From Hevea brasiliensis (taxonomy: Eukaryota; Streptophyta; Magnoliopsida; Malpighiales; Euphorbiaceae), in the NCBI RefSeq assembly GCF_030052815.1, contig NC_079500.1:2356001-2420000 (forward strand): 64,000 bases of DNA. Reading direction: 5' to 3'. A program made the position numbers and the translations under genes. Numbering within the stretch: the stretch's first letter is position 1; every line of letters starts with the position of its first letter. Shown here one piece after another: positions 23,322 to 33,171 of this stretch. The notes beneath the pieces are model-generated. The model searched no databases and had not been told where the DNA came from. It worked only from the letters and a program-made list of their open reading frames with translations.

Positions 23322-23405
23322 GTTCATACGTACTGAGGAAGATGATATGGATACATCTTGGGAGCAAAGGCTGGTGAAGCGCTACTATGATAAGCTTTTT
23401 AACGA
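23322..23405 (+). CDS. FRA10AC1: FRA10AC1 homologue, exon 3
   Basis: Completes the Arg codon of exon 2 and encodes FIRTEEDDMDTSWEQRLVKR then YYDKLFN. This is the most conserved part of the family (R-F-x-E-E-D-x-M-D-x-(S/T)-W-E-x-R-L-x-K-x-Y-Y-D-K-L-F-x-E-Y). Together the three exons cover about 81 residues, roughly the first third of a typical homologue. The exon ends in GA| (phase 2); reading on gives a stop after three codons, so an intron must start here. The rest of the domain (a cysteine-containing C-terminal half in homologues) is not in the window. Confidence 0.88.
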
Positions 23406-23413
23406 GTATCCTT
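23406..23413 (+). promoter_or_regulatory. U12-type (minor spliceosome) 5' splice site
   Basis: GTATCCTT is an exact match to the U12 donor consensus RTATCCTT and lies at the phase and residue position where the exon must end. No U12 branch site (TTCCTTAAC-like) with acceptor was found downstream in the window. Confidence 0.8.
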
Positions 23414-24234
23414 AGTTAGAAAGTCTTATTTTATTTATCTCAACTTTCTAGTTCTTTTTTTCTGGTTTTAAACCATATTTTTCGTAATGCTAAATTATCA
23501 TAATATATAATTATATATATTCAAAATTTTTGACATATATAATTCATAAATATAATAATTTTAAATTTCACTTTAATTATTTTTTCTGGTTATAATTAAT
23601 ACTATTAAGTAATGCTTAACTAAATAATTTTATCTTAAAATATATAATTATTAAAATTTGAAATATAAGATAAAATGGAAGATAGTACATAGATAATGTT
23701 TAAATAATAATTTTAAAATTGTAAGGTCTTGAGTTCAAGTTATAAGCCTTAAAAAAAAGGAAATTTCTTTTTTACTGTCATTGATTCAAATAAGAAAAAT
23801 AAATTTTCACATAGAAATGCATATTAGGGATAAATAATACAAAAGTTATAATAAATTGGGTTACTACCCAATAGATTTAGTCCAATTAATAAAAATGAGA
23901 GCTCTCATATTTTATTTATCAAAATTCAACTCAGCTCTAGAATTGTTTATCTTAAATACACCCGTTGATGTGAAAATGTGATCATAAAATTACTCAAGAA
24001 TAAACTTAATCTCAGTGCATACAAATTGACTCAAGATCCCTCTAACTGTAAATATTAAAAAATTTAAATTGCCACCATTTTTGTTTAATCAAGATACCAA
24101 ATTTTTTCTTATAATTAACAAACAGAGCAAACACAAAGAATGAGCAATCCCCTAGTATTTGCTTCTTTGCTTTTCTTTTTTCCCTTTGACATTAAATTTG
24201 TTTCAAGGCTGTAAAGTCTTTAGTTTCAACTCTG
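23414..24234 (+). other. Host part of the U12 intron before element B
   Basis: AT-rich, no exon. A weak tRNA-B-box-like GAGTTCAAGTT at about 23731 precedes an A-run; too little to call a SINE. Confidence 0.5.
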
Positions 24235-24239
24235 GTCAG

Positions 24240-24403
24240 TGATGTGGCCCAACCGCAAGTGCACGGGTCGTACAAGTAATATAGAAAAGATATCGTTCCC
24301 ACGAGGAGTTGTGTTAATGATTGAATTTTTGATATAAAAGTTGACTAAATTGAACTAATTTTGAAATTAAAGCAATAAGTTGATGGGTATTGGAGTATGA
24401 AAT
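24240..24403 (-). repeat. Remnant of outer left LTR of B
   Basis: First ~160 bp of the LTR (TGATGTGGCCC...), then a direct jump into gag sequence. The five bases GAAAT at 24399-24403 are shared by the LTR and gag at the junction, typical of microhomology deletion. Confidence 0.85.
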
Positions 24404-25440
24404 TCTGGTTTATCATCCATTTTGGAATGGCATGATGTGGGCATTGTCTCTCTAATTCCTTCCATCTCATCCATGACTCATAAAGAGTTTCATCTTCTCT
24501 TGGTCTAAAAGCTGTCATTTGGTTCCTCAATTCTTGAGTTTTTCCAGGTGGAAAATATTGTGCAAGAAATGCATCAGTGAGTTGCTCCCAATTTGTAATG
24601 GAGTTGTGAGGTAAAGAATCAAGCCAATCCTGTAACACCCTAGGCAAATCCCACATCGACAAAACACGGGAGAGATGCTGGGTTCATAAGATGGAGGTTC
24701 CTAACCCCTATTGACGCGTTTTAAAACCGTGAGGGCTTCGGCCCAGAGCGGACAATATCACTAGTGGGCCGGGCCAACAAATGTAACGGCCCGACCCACT
24801 AGTGATATTGTCCGCTCTGGGCCGAAGCCCTCACGGTTTTAAAACGCGTCAATAGGGGTTAGGAACCTCCATCTTATGAACCCAGCATCTCTTCCGTGTT
24901 TTGTCAATGTGGGATTTGCCTAGGGTGTTACAAATCCAATGCTCTATCTTTCAAAGAGAATGGGAATAGCTTCAATCTTGCTGCATCATCAGACACTCCA
25001 GGTTGTTTTTGCATATCACAAATCATAGCAAACTTCTTTAGATGTGTGTGTGGATTTTCAGAAGGATGTCCTCCAAATTGGGAATTCTGAATCATTTGAA
25101 GTACTCCAAAATCCATCTTGTAACTATTTGCATCAATTCTTGGTCTTGCTATGCTTTCTCTCAAGTCATCAAAACGAGGAAAAGCATGATCCATCATACT
25201 TCCCCTAGGCACATTAGCATTTATAACTTCTTCACCTTGGGCTGCATTTTCATTATTTCGATCATTTCCAGCATTACCGCCACCAATTCTGATTCTTTCG
25301 TCAACCATGTCTGCTTCAATTTCAGTTTCTCTCAAGGCTTCTTTCCTTTTTCTGGTTTCTTTCTTGTTGGCTTTACAAAATTTCTCTATTTCAGGATTGA
25401 ACAATAAGGATGTGTCACTTGTGCTTCTAGCTCTTCTCAT
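24400..25440 (-). pseudogene. Truncated gag of the left internal copy of B
   Basis: Start codon at 25440 (MRRARSTSDTSLLF). The frame runs about 169 residues to the TRIM insertion at 24932, then resumes at 24630 with the gag core (DWLDSLPHNSITNWEQLTDA, YFPPGK, ETLYESWMRWKELERQCPHH) and ends where it is fused to the LTR remnant. The N-terminal part lacks the frameshift present in the full copy (near 42370), so this half preserves the older reading frame. No function expected. Confidence 0.82.
24631..24932. mobile_element. TRIM-derived palindrome: two LTRs in inverted orientation
   Basis: 302 bp flanked by AATCC (24626-24630, 24933-24937); the empty site is seen in the second gag copy near 42010. 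Left arm 24631-24781 is a + LTR; right arm 24782-24932 is the same LTR inverted (151 bp each). No internal domain, PBS or PPT remains, and the centre has only a few unpaired bases. Both arms share the variant TTCATAAGATGGAGGTTCC, so they derive from one LTR. Confidence 0.9.
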
Positions 25441-25576
25441 AAAAGATTAAGAGTACCTGAAAAAGAACAAACAAACACAAAAAATGAAAAGATAACAAAG
25501 ATAAAACTATAAACAACTAAAATAATCAAGAATTCAATCTTAAACAAACAACTCCCCGGCAACGGTGCCAAAAACT
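25441..25576 (-). other. Leader and primer-binding site of the left B copy
   Basis: Minus strand TTTTTGGCACCGTTGCCGGG follows the middle LTR; it resembles the tRNA-Asp PBS TGGCGCCGTTGCCGGGGA with one change. Same sequence at 42514-42649. Confidence 0.75.
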
Positions 25577-27186
25577 TGATGTGGCCCAACCGCAAGTGCA
25601 CGGGTCGTACAAGTAATATAGAAAAGATATCGTTCCCACGAGGAGTTGTGTTAATGATTGAATTTTTTATATAAAAGTTGACTAAATTGAACTAATTTTG
25701 AAATTAAAGCAATAAGTTGATGGGTATTGGAGTATGAAATCTATATGTGCAAAATTAATAATCTATCCAACAATGTATCAATTAAACTAAAATTGCATCA
25801 ATTTGAAATAAGCAAGTGAAATATGGCAAAATTTAAAATGGCAAGCAATTAAATTTGATTAGAAATTAACAATGATAAAAAGGCGATTCTGGAGTTCGGG
25901 ATTTCATATTCGAGCTATTTTGGGATTTTAAATTGGTTATCCAATCTTGCGGAACTTACGAGTTTTAAGGAGATTAATTCTTAAATCCTTTGAATACCCT
26001 TTCGAGTGAGACAAAGAGTGCCTTAATCAATCTAATCCTACTTTCGTGGAGTTAGAATTAATTAAGACCCATTAGGTTTTTTTAATTAATCTGTGAATCC
26101 TTTTAATCCTTAGTCTATTTCTAGATCTAAGTTAATTAAGTCCAATTTCTTGATTATCTATCACAAGGCCTTCTCCTTTCAGTGCCTCAACCATGGATTA
26201 AGAACATCACTTAATGGGATCCTACACTAAGCATGTCATTAAGTACACAAGAAATGAATAAAACTCATTAAGACCACAAAATATAGATTACCCAATCAAA
26301 ATCCACAAAATATCTCAAATATTACAACCCTTACTCCAGAATCAAAATAAAACTACTCACTACCCATAATATTTACAAGATATTATGAGTTTAAATGGAA
26401 ATAAAGCTTTAATCTAAGCTAAGAAACAAAAAGCTCAACACTATAAATGTAGGAAAAATGTAAGAAAAGAAAGAAATCTCCAAATCTGGTTGGAAATGGT
26501 GTGGGAGGTGATTGTGACTCTTCAGCTGCTGCTTCTCCTCTCCCTTTTCTTCCTTTCCTTCTTCTCTTCTTCTAAAATGGGAAATGAGGCTATTTATAGC
26601 ATTTTCTAACATGGAGCCCTAAAATGGTGTGTTTTAGGAGGGATTTTCTGAGGGAATCTACTGCCAGCTCATTAATGAAATCTTTGTGGGACTGCATAAG
26701 TCATGCAGTCCCTTATGCAGTTTTCGGCTGGTTTCTGGCTCACTTATGCGAAACTGCATGACCAGGTGCATAGGTTATGCACAATTCCGTGAGATTGCAT
26801 AAGGGGGCATGAATCTGCATAAGCCATGCACTCTCCTTATGCACAATTCGGCAGGTATTGGAACAGTGATTTTTCTCCTTATGCATATCTGCATGGCTTA
26901 TGCGGTAAGTTATGTGCAATTTGGCCAATGCATATTTCAGCTTTGAAACTTGTTTTTGACATCTTTGGCTGTAGAGATCACTCCTCAATGGCAAAATTTC
27001 TTTTTTTAGTCTTTCCAAAACACCATTTTTCCTACAAAACAAAGTAAAATTTGCAAATTAATCCAAAATTGACAATTATGAAAAAAAACTAACTAAATAA
27101 CTAATGAAATTAGCTAAAAGTGACTAATAATCAAATAAAATGGCTATGAAATTAAACCTAAATGATTATGCAAAATGTATGCATCA
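25577..27186 (-). repeat. Middle LTR of B (1610 bp)
   Basis: TGATGTGGCC...TATGCATCA. It serves as 5' LTR for the left remnant and 3' LTR for the full copy. A minus-strand TATA box (GCTATAAATAGCC) lies near 26590-26603, with the TGCATAAG dyad cluster upstream of it at 26690-26940. Confidence 0.9.
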
Positions 27187-28870
27187 AATACCCCCAAACT
27201 CAAGCTTTTGCTTGTCCTCAAGCAAACTTTAAAATGTGATGCAAAATTCTTTAGGGGTGCCTTATCCAAAGAGCTATGAAAATTACCTATTAAAGTAACT
27301 TAACACACCTTCAGCCATACCAGCAATCCATATACCCATCCTTCAAAATCCAAAGAATTTAATGCTTATCCAAGCTTTCACCGCTTAGCCATCAAGTCAA
27401 TTATCATTCAAAATCTCCAAACCAACCAATCAAAAGAGAGAGTCATGCTCAAAAGGAATTCTAGGACAATCAATAACCAAAGTGTCTCTATATAGAATGA
27501 TGGAATTAAATGAATGAATGGATAATTTTCCAATCCCATAGGCAAATTCCCTACTCCTATCTCCACTAATGTAGCAAGTACTATCAAGAGATCAAAGGTC
27601 TTTTTAGGGATGTAATGGGGCTATGGGGTTCAAAATGAGGCTAAGAAGAAAAATGGGTAAAAAGGGTTCAAAGCATGAGAATATTTTCAATTTTGACAAC
27701 ATAAGGTACACTTCTTATTTTATTATATTTTTTTCTTTTTTTTTATATTTATATGAGAGAGAGAAATACACAATGAGGATTGTCAAGTGCTAGCATAGTT
27801 TACAAAACACATAAAAATGGAGGGACATTTTGATACTTTAAACTTGTATCTTACATTTTCTTTTGATGATTGTCCCTAAAATTGCCACCCCCAAACTCAT
27901 TTCTTTTAATACTTTGGGTGGATTTCTTTCATTTTGAATAACAATGGTGAAAAGCACATATACTAGCACTTTTACAAGGTGACAAGCATTTCTTCTCCCT
28001 TTTATTGAATTTTTTTTATATGTACCTAATGTTGTAAATAATTATTCTCATGAAAAGGGTTGGAGTGTTTGGTTCATTGGCTAGGTAACAATAAGGATTT
28101 CAAGCAAAATTAGGGATAAAAAGGCTCAAAGGGGTTTGCAAGGGTCAATTTTAATTAGGAAAAGGGCCAAAGGTTTAAAATGAGAAGGTTTAAATCAAAG
28201 GATGCCTAATCATCTCTCTTTTCAAGTACAAGCTGGTATTTCGCCTTGAAAGGTTTAGAAAATTTATTCTAGGATTGGTGAGACATCATTTGACTACCTT
28301 ATATCCAATAACTCCCTCTAAACACTTCCATCTCCAAATGACTAGTTGGGTGGCTTTTTGGCTAAGAAGATATTGGCAAGGGATAGACACTTCAAAACCT
28401 TGCACCTCTCAGGAAACTTTTAATCCACAAGCCCAACTAAAGGTAAGTCAAATCACTCTCATAGGTAACTTTTCAATACTCAAGGGATTTGGCAAAAGAT
28501 TTTAATGCATGATGCATGATTCCTAAAAATGAACAATGCATTAACTAAATGGAGTGAATCTATTTGTCTATTTGTGTGCAATGTGTACAATTTCTAAGTG
28601 ATGTATAATGTATGTGTAAATGTGTTATATATATGTATGTAAGGATGTATATGTAAAATATTTACAATATATGTAAATGGAATGGGATGAGATGCTCCTA
28701 TACTCAAAATGTGAAAAATGAAGCAAAAATCAAAATGTGCACCCCAAACTCAAAATTAGACATTGTCCTCAATGTCTCAAGCAGTGTATTATAAAAACTC
28801 AAAGCAAAGGGAATAACCAGGATTAGTGAAAATTAAGAGCAAAAAGAAAGAGTTACCTGGTATAGAGCAG
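27187..28870 (-). other. B 3' non-coding region and polypurine tract
   Basis: Directly inside the LTR, minus strand GAGTTTGGGGGTATT is the polypurine tract (27187-27203). The remaining 1.7 kb has no supported ORF and includes T-rich (27715-27745) and TA/TG-rich (28590-28670) tracts. The same region in C is 47986-49720. Confidence 0.6.
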
Positions 28871-28879
28871 ATGAGAATT

Positions 28880-29130
28880 CAAGAAATAATGGGGATGCAT
28901 AAGAAGCTGCACAGGTTATGCAGAGTAAAGTGCTGTCCAGAACAGGTGCATAAGGAAGGTGCATAAGCTGTGCGGTTCTGCATAAGTGGCAATAAGGACT
29001 GCACAGGCTATGCAGAACATTTGCATGAGGGGATTCATAGCCTATGCAGTTCTGCATGAGTGGCATAGAGGACTGCACAGGCTATGCAAAATATTTGCAT
29101 AAGGGTATTCATAGCCTATGCAGTATATTC
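28880..29130 (-). repeat. TGCATAAG-dyad cluster downstream of the env-like ORF (B)
   Basis: Repeated GCATAAG, GCACAGG(T/C)TATGCA and CTATGCAG words in irregular tandem, on the 3' side of the ORF ending at 29384. Matches C 49725-49960. Confidence 0.55.
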
Positions 29131-29383
29131 AAAAGCTACTGCATGATGATGAGCAAGGAAAAATGTGCAACCACCAGTAGAAGCATGCAAATATATACAG
29201 AGTATGGACAAATATGCACAAAAGGGCAGTAAAGGCAATGAAAATCAAAGAAAACAATGAAAAACTAATGTAATAGCTATCCAATAAAACTTTAAGAAAA
29301 ACAGAATTCAAAACAAACTAAAATTGTTTCAACATATTTACAAAGAAAAACTCCTACAAGCTTGAGCAAAAGTAAAATAGAAA

Positions 29384-30988
29384 CTAATCTAATTCTATTG
29401 TTTTGCCCTTGTCCAAAGATGTTGCTAAGGGGCTGGTTGCTACTGGTTGCTGTCGAAATGATGGTGCTGGAGGAGGTGATGGAGGTGGAGGAGGCATTCC
29501 CAAAAAAACCATCAGCTGCTTCATCATCTCCTTTAATTCTTTCTGCTTGTCTCTGGTTTCCATGACAAAGTCAAATAGTTGATCATGATGATCCTTGAGG
29601 GTATCAAGACCAGTGTCAAGCTTCCTATCCACAAAATATATATCATCACTAAGCCTTTCAAGATAGGTGAATAAGGCTTTAGTGTTGAAGGCAGGAGGGG
29701 CTGTGGATGAAGAGGGTTCAGCTGCAGAAGGTGTGGGCTGTGCAGAAGCTGCTGGGGTGTCCTGTGCAGACTGAGGGGGTGGGGCAGGTTCAGCAGAGTG
29801 CTGTTGGGCTGGTGGGACAGATTGTCCCTCTGGTTGTGCAGTGGGTTCAGTTTCTGTTGCTGGTTGTGCAGTGTCAGAAGGTGGCAAGCTGAATCCTGTT
29901 TTGGATAGGTGTGTAGCATCAAAATATAGGGTGTCTACAAGTGCTGGTATTGGATGCTCTTCCGGATTAAAACCAAAATGCTTGGCTATGACAGTTATGA
30001 GCCCACCCAAGACAATGTCACCTATGGATTTGGTGGCAATATGCAACACATGCTCACAAAAGAAGTAACCAGGAGAAACCTTGACCTTGTGAAAAGCACA
30101 CCATAACATGAATAATTCAGATTTCCCAACAGCACCAGAACTAGTCCCTCTGCCCAAGATAGTGCTAGCAATAAGCCTATGGATAAACCTAAGTGCAGGG
30201 TCTAGTATTTGAGAAGTTTTGGATCTGCCAGCAGAAAAAGTCTGAGGTTGGTTTGTGATAATTCTCCAAAATTGAGCAGCATTCCAAATACCTTTGTTTG
30301 CTACCTCTACCCCAGTATATGGTACTCTAAATAGCCCATCAATTGCAAACCCAAGAATGCTATGAAATTGGTCCAATGATAACTCTCTATTTTGCCCCAA
30401 ACATCTAAATTTCATAGTTGGCTTATAATCTACGTCATGCAATTTCAGGGTAGCAGAAAATGAGGAAATAAACTCCAAAACTAAAGCTGGATAAACTATC
30501 TCTTGCTTATGCACAAATTCCATCCAACCCATACCATCAAGGTATGCAACCACATTATCAAATAAACCAAGGGATTGTAAAGAATTTGCAGAAATATACC
30601 TAGTGGGTTGCACCCTCCTTTCCTTAAGTCTCTTAAAGGTTGCTTTGTGAGTTGCATCAGGAAGAGACAAAGGTAGCTTTGATACCTGTGTTGCTACTGA
30701 TGTTTGCTTTTTGCTGGAAGAGGGTGATTTGGCTTGTGTGGAGGCTGAAGTTTTGGGGTTTTTGGGTGGAGGCTCTGACATTGGGGTGGTGGGTGGTTCC
30801 TTGCGTTTTGAGAGAGGAGGTGCAGAGGCAATGGGTCGCGTAGATTTCGACCTAATTTTTCTCTTGTAAGTGGCTATGGGGGGTGGAGGAGGAGTTTCTT
30901 GTGGAGGAGAATCGGGGTTAGGAGGCCACATTGACAGGGGCGAAACTTGGAGAGGGGAAGTTTGAGGAGAATGAGGAGGCGACTCCAT
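29384..30988 (-). CDS. Env-position third ORF of the Athila-like element (B), intact
   Basis: 534 residues from MESPPHSPQTSPLQ at 30988; the frame is open 72 codons further up, but the C copy starts at the equivalent Met, so this start is preferred. Layout: Pro/Ser/Lys-rich N-terminus (about 1-110), a conserved globular part (about 115-360, with RRVQPTRYI, YLDGMGWMEF, LDQFHSILGFAIDGLFRVPY), a Pro/Gln/Ala-rich part (about 375-450), a helical part (about 450-505) and a Pro-rich tail. This resembles the putative plant transposon protein / Athila ORF family placed between pol and the 3' LTR. No signal peptide or clear membrane segment is visible, so calling it an envelope protein is by position only. 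It is the only undamaged long ORF in the window. Confidence 0.8.
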   Translation of the reverse strand: MESPPHSPQTSPLQVSPLSMWPPNPDSPPQETPPPPPIATYKRKIRSKSTRPIASAPPLSKRKEPPTTPMSEPPPKNPKTSASTQAKSPSSSKKQTSVATQVSKLPLSLPDATHKATFKRLKERRVQPTRYISANSLQSLGLFDNVVAYLDGMGWMEFVHKQEIVYPALVLEFISSFSATLKLHDVDYKPTMKFRCLGQNRELSLDQFHSILGFAIDGLFRVPYTGVEVANKGIWNAAQFWRIITNQPQTFSAGRSKTSQILDPALRFIHRLIASTILGRGTSSGAVGKSELFMLWCAFHKVKVSPGYFFCEHVLHIATKSIGDIVLGGLITVIAKHFGFNPEEHPIPALVDTLYFDATHLSKTGFSLPPSDTAQPATETEPTAQPEGQSVPPAQQHSAEPAPPPQSAQDTPAASAQPTPSAAEPSSSTAPPAFNTKALFTYLERLSDDIYFVDRKLDTGLDTLKDHHDQLFDFVMETRDKQKELKEMMKQLMVFLGMPPPPPSPPPAPSFRQQPVATSPLATSLDKGKTIELD

Positions 30989-31224
30989 TGGTTCCCGATG
31001 GTGAAGATGGAGGAGATGAGGGAGAAAATGAAAAATGCAGGGAGAAATTAGGGTATATGCGGTGAAATAGGAGTGAAGAAGAAGGGGAGAGGAAGAGTTA
31101 TGCCGGAATAAAGGGCATGGGGGGAAAAAGGTAGTGAACAGGAATATTGGGAAGTGGAGGTGGGAAAATGGTGCCGAAAACAAATTTTGATTTGAACAGG
31201 GCATGTGTTAAGGCTGCATAAGTG

Positions 31225-32012
31225 AAAAGTGAGTGTGCATAACTTATGCACTCTCTTATGCATGTTTCGGTGGGTGATAAAAAATGTGAAAAACTGATCA
31301 TGCAAGAGTGCATAGCTTATGCACTAACTTATGCAAGTTTCGGCCTGTTTTGGATTTCAGAGAAATAGGTCATGCAGAAGTGCATAAGTCATGCACTCTC
31401 CTTATGCAGGTCTCGGCAAGTTTTGAATTTTGGAGGGTTCGGTCATGCGGAAGTGCATAAGTCATGCACTCCGCTTATGCACCTCTCGGCAGGTTTTGAT
31501 ATTCAGAGTTGGTGGTTATGCAGAAGTGCATAAGTTATGCACTCTGCTTATGCACCTCTCGGCAGGTTTTGGTTTTTGGGGAGTTCGGTCATGCAGAAGT
31601 GCATAAGTTATGCACCCTGCTTATGCACCTCTCGGCAGGTTTTGATATTCAAAGTTGGTGGTTATGCAGAAGTGCATAAGTTATGCACTCTGCTTATGCA
31701 CCTCTCGGCAGGTTTTGGTTTTTGGGGAGTTCGGTCATGCGGAAGTGCATAAGTTATGCACTCTGCTTATGCAGATTTCGGCAGAAGGAGAAAATGCAGG
31801 ATTTGAAGTCATGCAAAAGTGCATAAGTCATGCACACACTTATGCAAGTCTCGGCAGGTATGAAATTTGACAAAAATGTGGCTATGCAGAGTTGCATAAG
31901 CTATGCACCTCCTTATGCAGTTTGCAACAGAGATGAAAATGGCAAGAATTGTGGTTATGCAGGATTGCATAAGCTATGCAGTTACTTATGCACAATTCAA
32001 CAAGATTGAGAG
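31225..32012 (-). repeat. 73-bp minisatellite of TGCATAAG dyads upstream of the env-like ORF (B)
   Basis: About 11 units, period 73 from about 31370 on (unit starts 31370, 31443, 31516, 31589, 31662, 31735, 31809, 31882, 31955). Each holds a dyad such as GTGCATAAGTTATGCAC followed by GCTTATGCA and CTCGGCAGG. Lies directly 5' of the ORF start on the minus strand. Confidence 0.88.
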
Positions 32013-32770
32013 AACAATTGAAAATGATTTGCAAGTGTGAAAAATACCCTAGAATGAAGAAATATAATTCCATGAAGCATAAACCATGAGAAATTTTCAC
32101 CAAAAACACATCAATATATACAAAGTCCATCAAAATTGCATCACACAAGCTTGTAAAAATGAATCCTGCATAAAAGGCCTTTGTGAACCATGCCATTTTG
32201 ACTCAAATTCTGCAAATCAACATTTAACACATTAAAACTTAATAAAATCTGCATAAAGTTGCATTTATCCACAAATGAGAAATGAACTCTCCAAGTTATG
32301 CCAAGAAAATGCAATATGTCCACCTTGAATCTCACAACCCAAATAAGCTCAAAACTACAAAGATGACCCACTTACCACCATATTAACATGATAAGCACAA
32401 ATACTTAAAAGTTACACACCCAACCTCACCAAGAACATAAGTCATCTGCTGCAGACCCTTCTTTGCTGCAGAATTTCATTTTTTTTTTTCTCTGCATAAA
32501 CCAGGTAGCAAACCTGCACAGTTATGCAGTAAAAATCAATCAATTTTGGGAGAGTTTGAAGGACAAAATTTCAGATTAAGAATCACTCCCCAGCAGTTCA
32601 CCAACCTTCCTCCATTGAAATACATCTACAAGGGACAATATTCATCAATGTCAAAAATTGAATTTGGGGAGCTTTAAGATAAAAACAAAAGCAATGTAAA
32701 TGAAAGTAAATCAACAAAAAGGAAAATAAAAGAACTTGGGATGCCTCCCAAGAGGGCTAATTTATAGTCC
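32013..32770 (-). other. Pol-env spacer (B)
   Basis: No ORF supported. A-rich with scattered CTGCAGA words. C has a similar spacer (52850-53730) with an extra tandem copy of about 130 bp. Confidence 0.5.
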
Positions 32771-33171
32771 TTAGCTGGACTTTTCATGCATTTCACTAAA
32801 AAGAGGTGAGGGATTGGAGAGCTTATAACAGCTTGCTCCCTTTATTGGGTCTCCAGTTATGTAATGTTTCAATCTATGCCCATTGACCTTAAAATTCCCA
32901 GATTTTTCACTCCAAATTTCAATTGTTCCATAGGGGAAAACCTTAGAAACTCTATATGGACCAGTCCACCGTGATTTAAGTTTTCCAGGGAACAATTTCA
33001 ATCTTGAGTTGAACAACAAAACTGAATCACCTTCTTTGAATTCCTTTTTCCTAAGATGCTTATCATGCCAAATTTTAGTTCTTTCTTTGTAAATACGGGC
33101 ACTTTCATAAGCATCCATCCTCAATTCTTCAAGCTCATTAAGTTGCAATAACCTTTTCTCACCAGCTTGCT
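32771..33171 (-). pseudogene. Integrase C-terminal part of B, cut off by solo LTR
   Basis: Encodes [20 protein letters not shown], then [19 protein letters not shown] (GPY/F-type module) and a short tail ending at 32771. It is the downstream part of the pol frame ending at 37331 and is displaced from it by the 4.16-kb insertion. The matching continuous version is in C (53731 upward). Confidence 0.85.

Noticed and set aside
23700..23760. SINE suggested by a B-box-like motif and A-run
   Set aside because: No A box, no flanking duplication and a poor B-box match.
30989..31204. N-terminal extension of the env-like ORF
   Set aside because: The frame is open, but copy C begins at the Met equivalent to 30988 and the extension reads as a pyrimidine-rich leader.
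31225..32012. CRISPR-like array
   Set aside because: Units of 73 bp are contiguous and similar along their whole length, with no unique spacers, in a plant retrotransposon.
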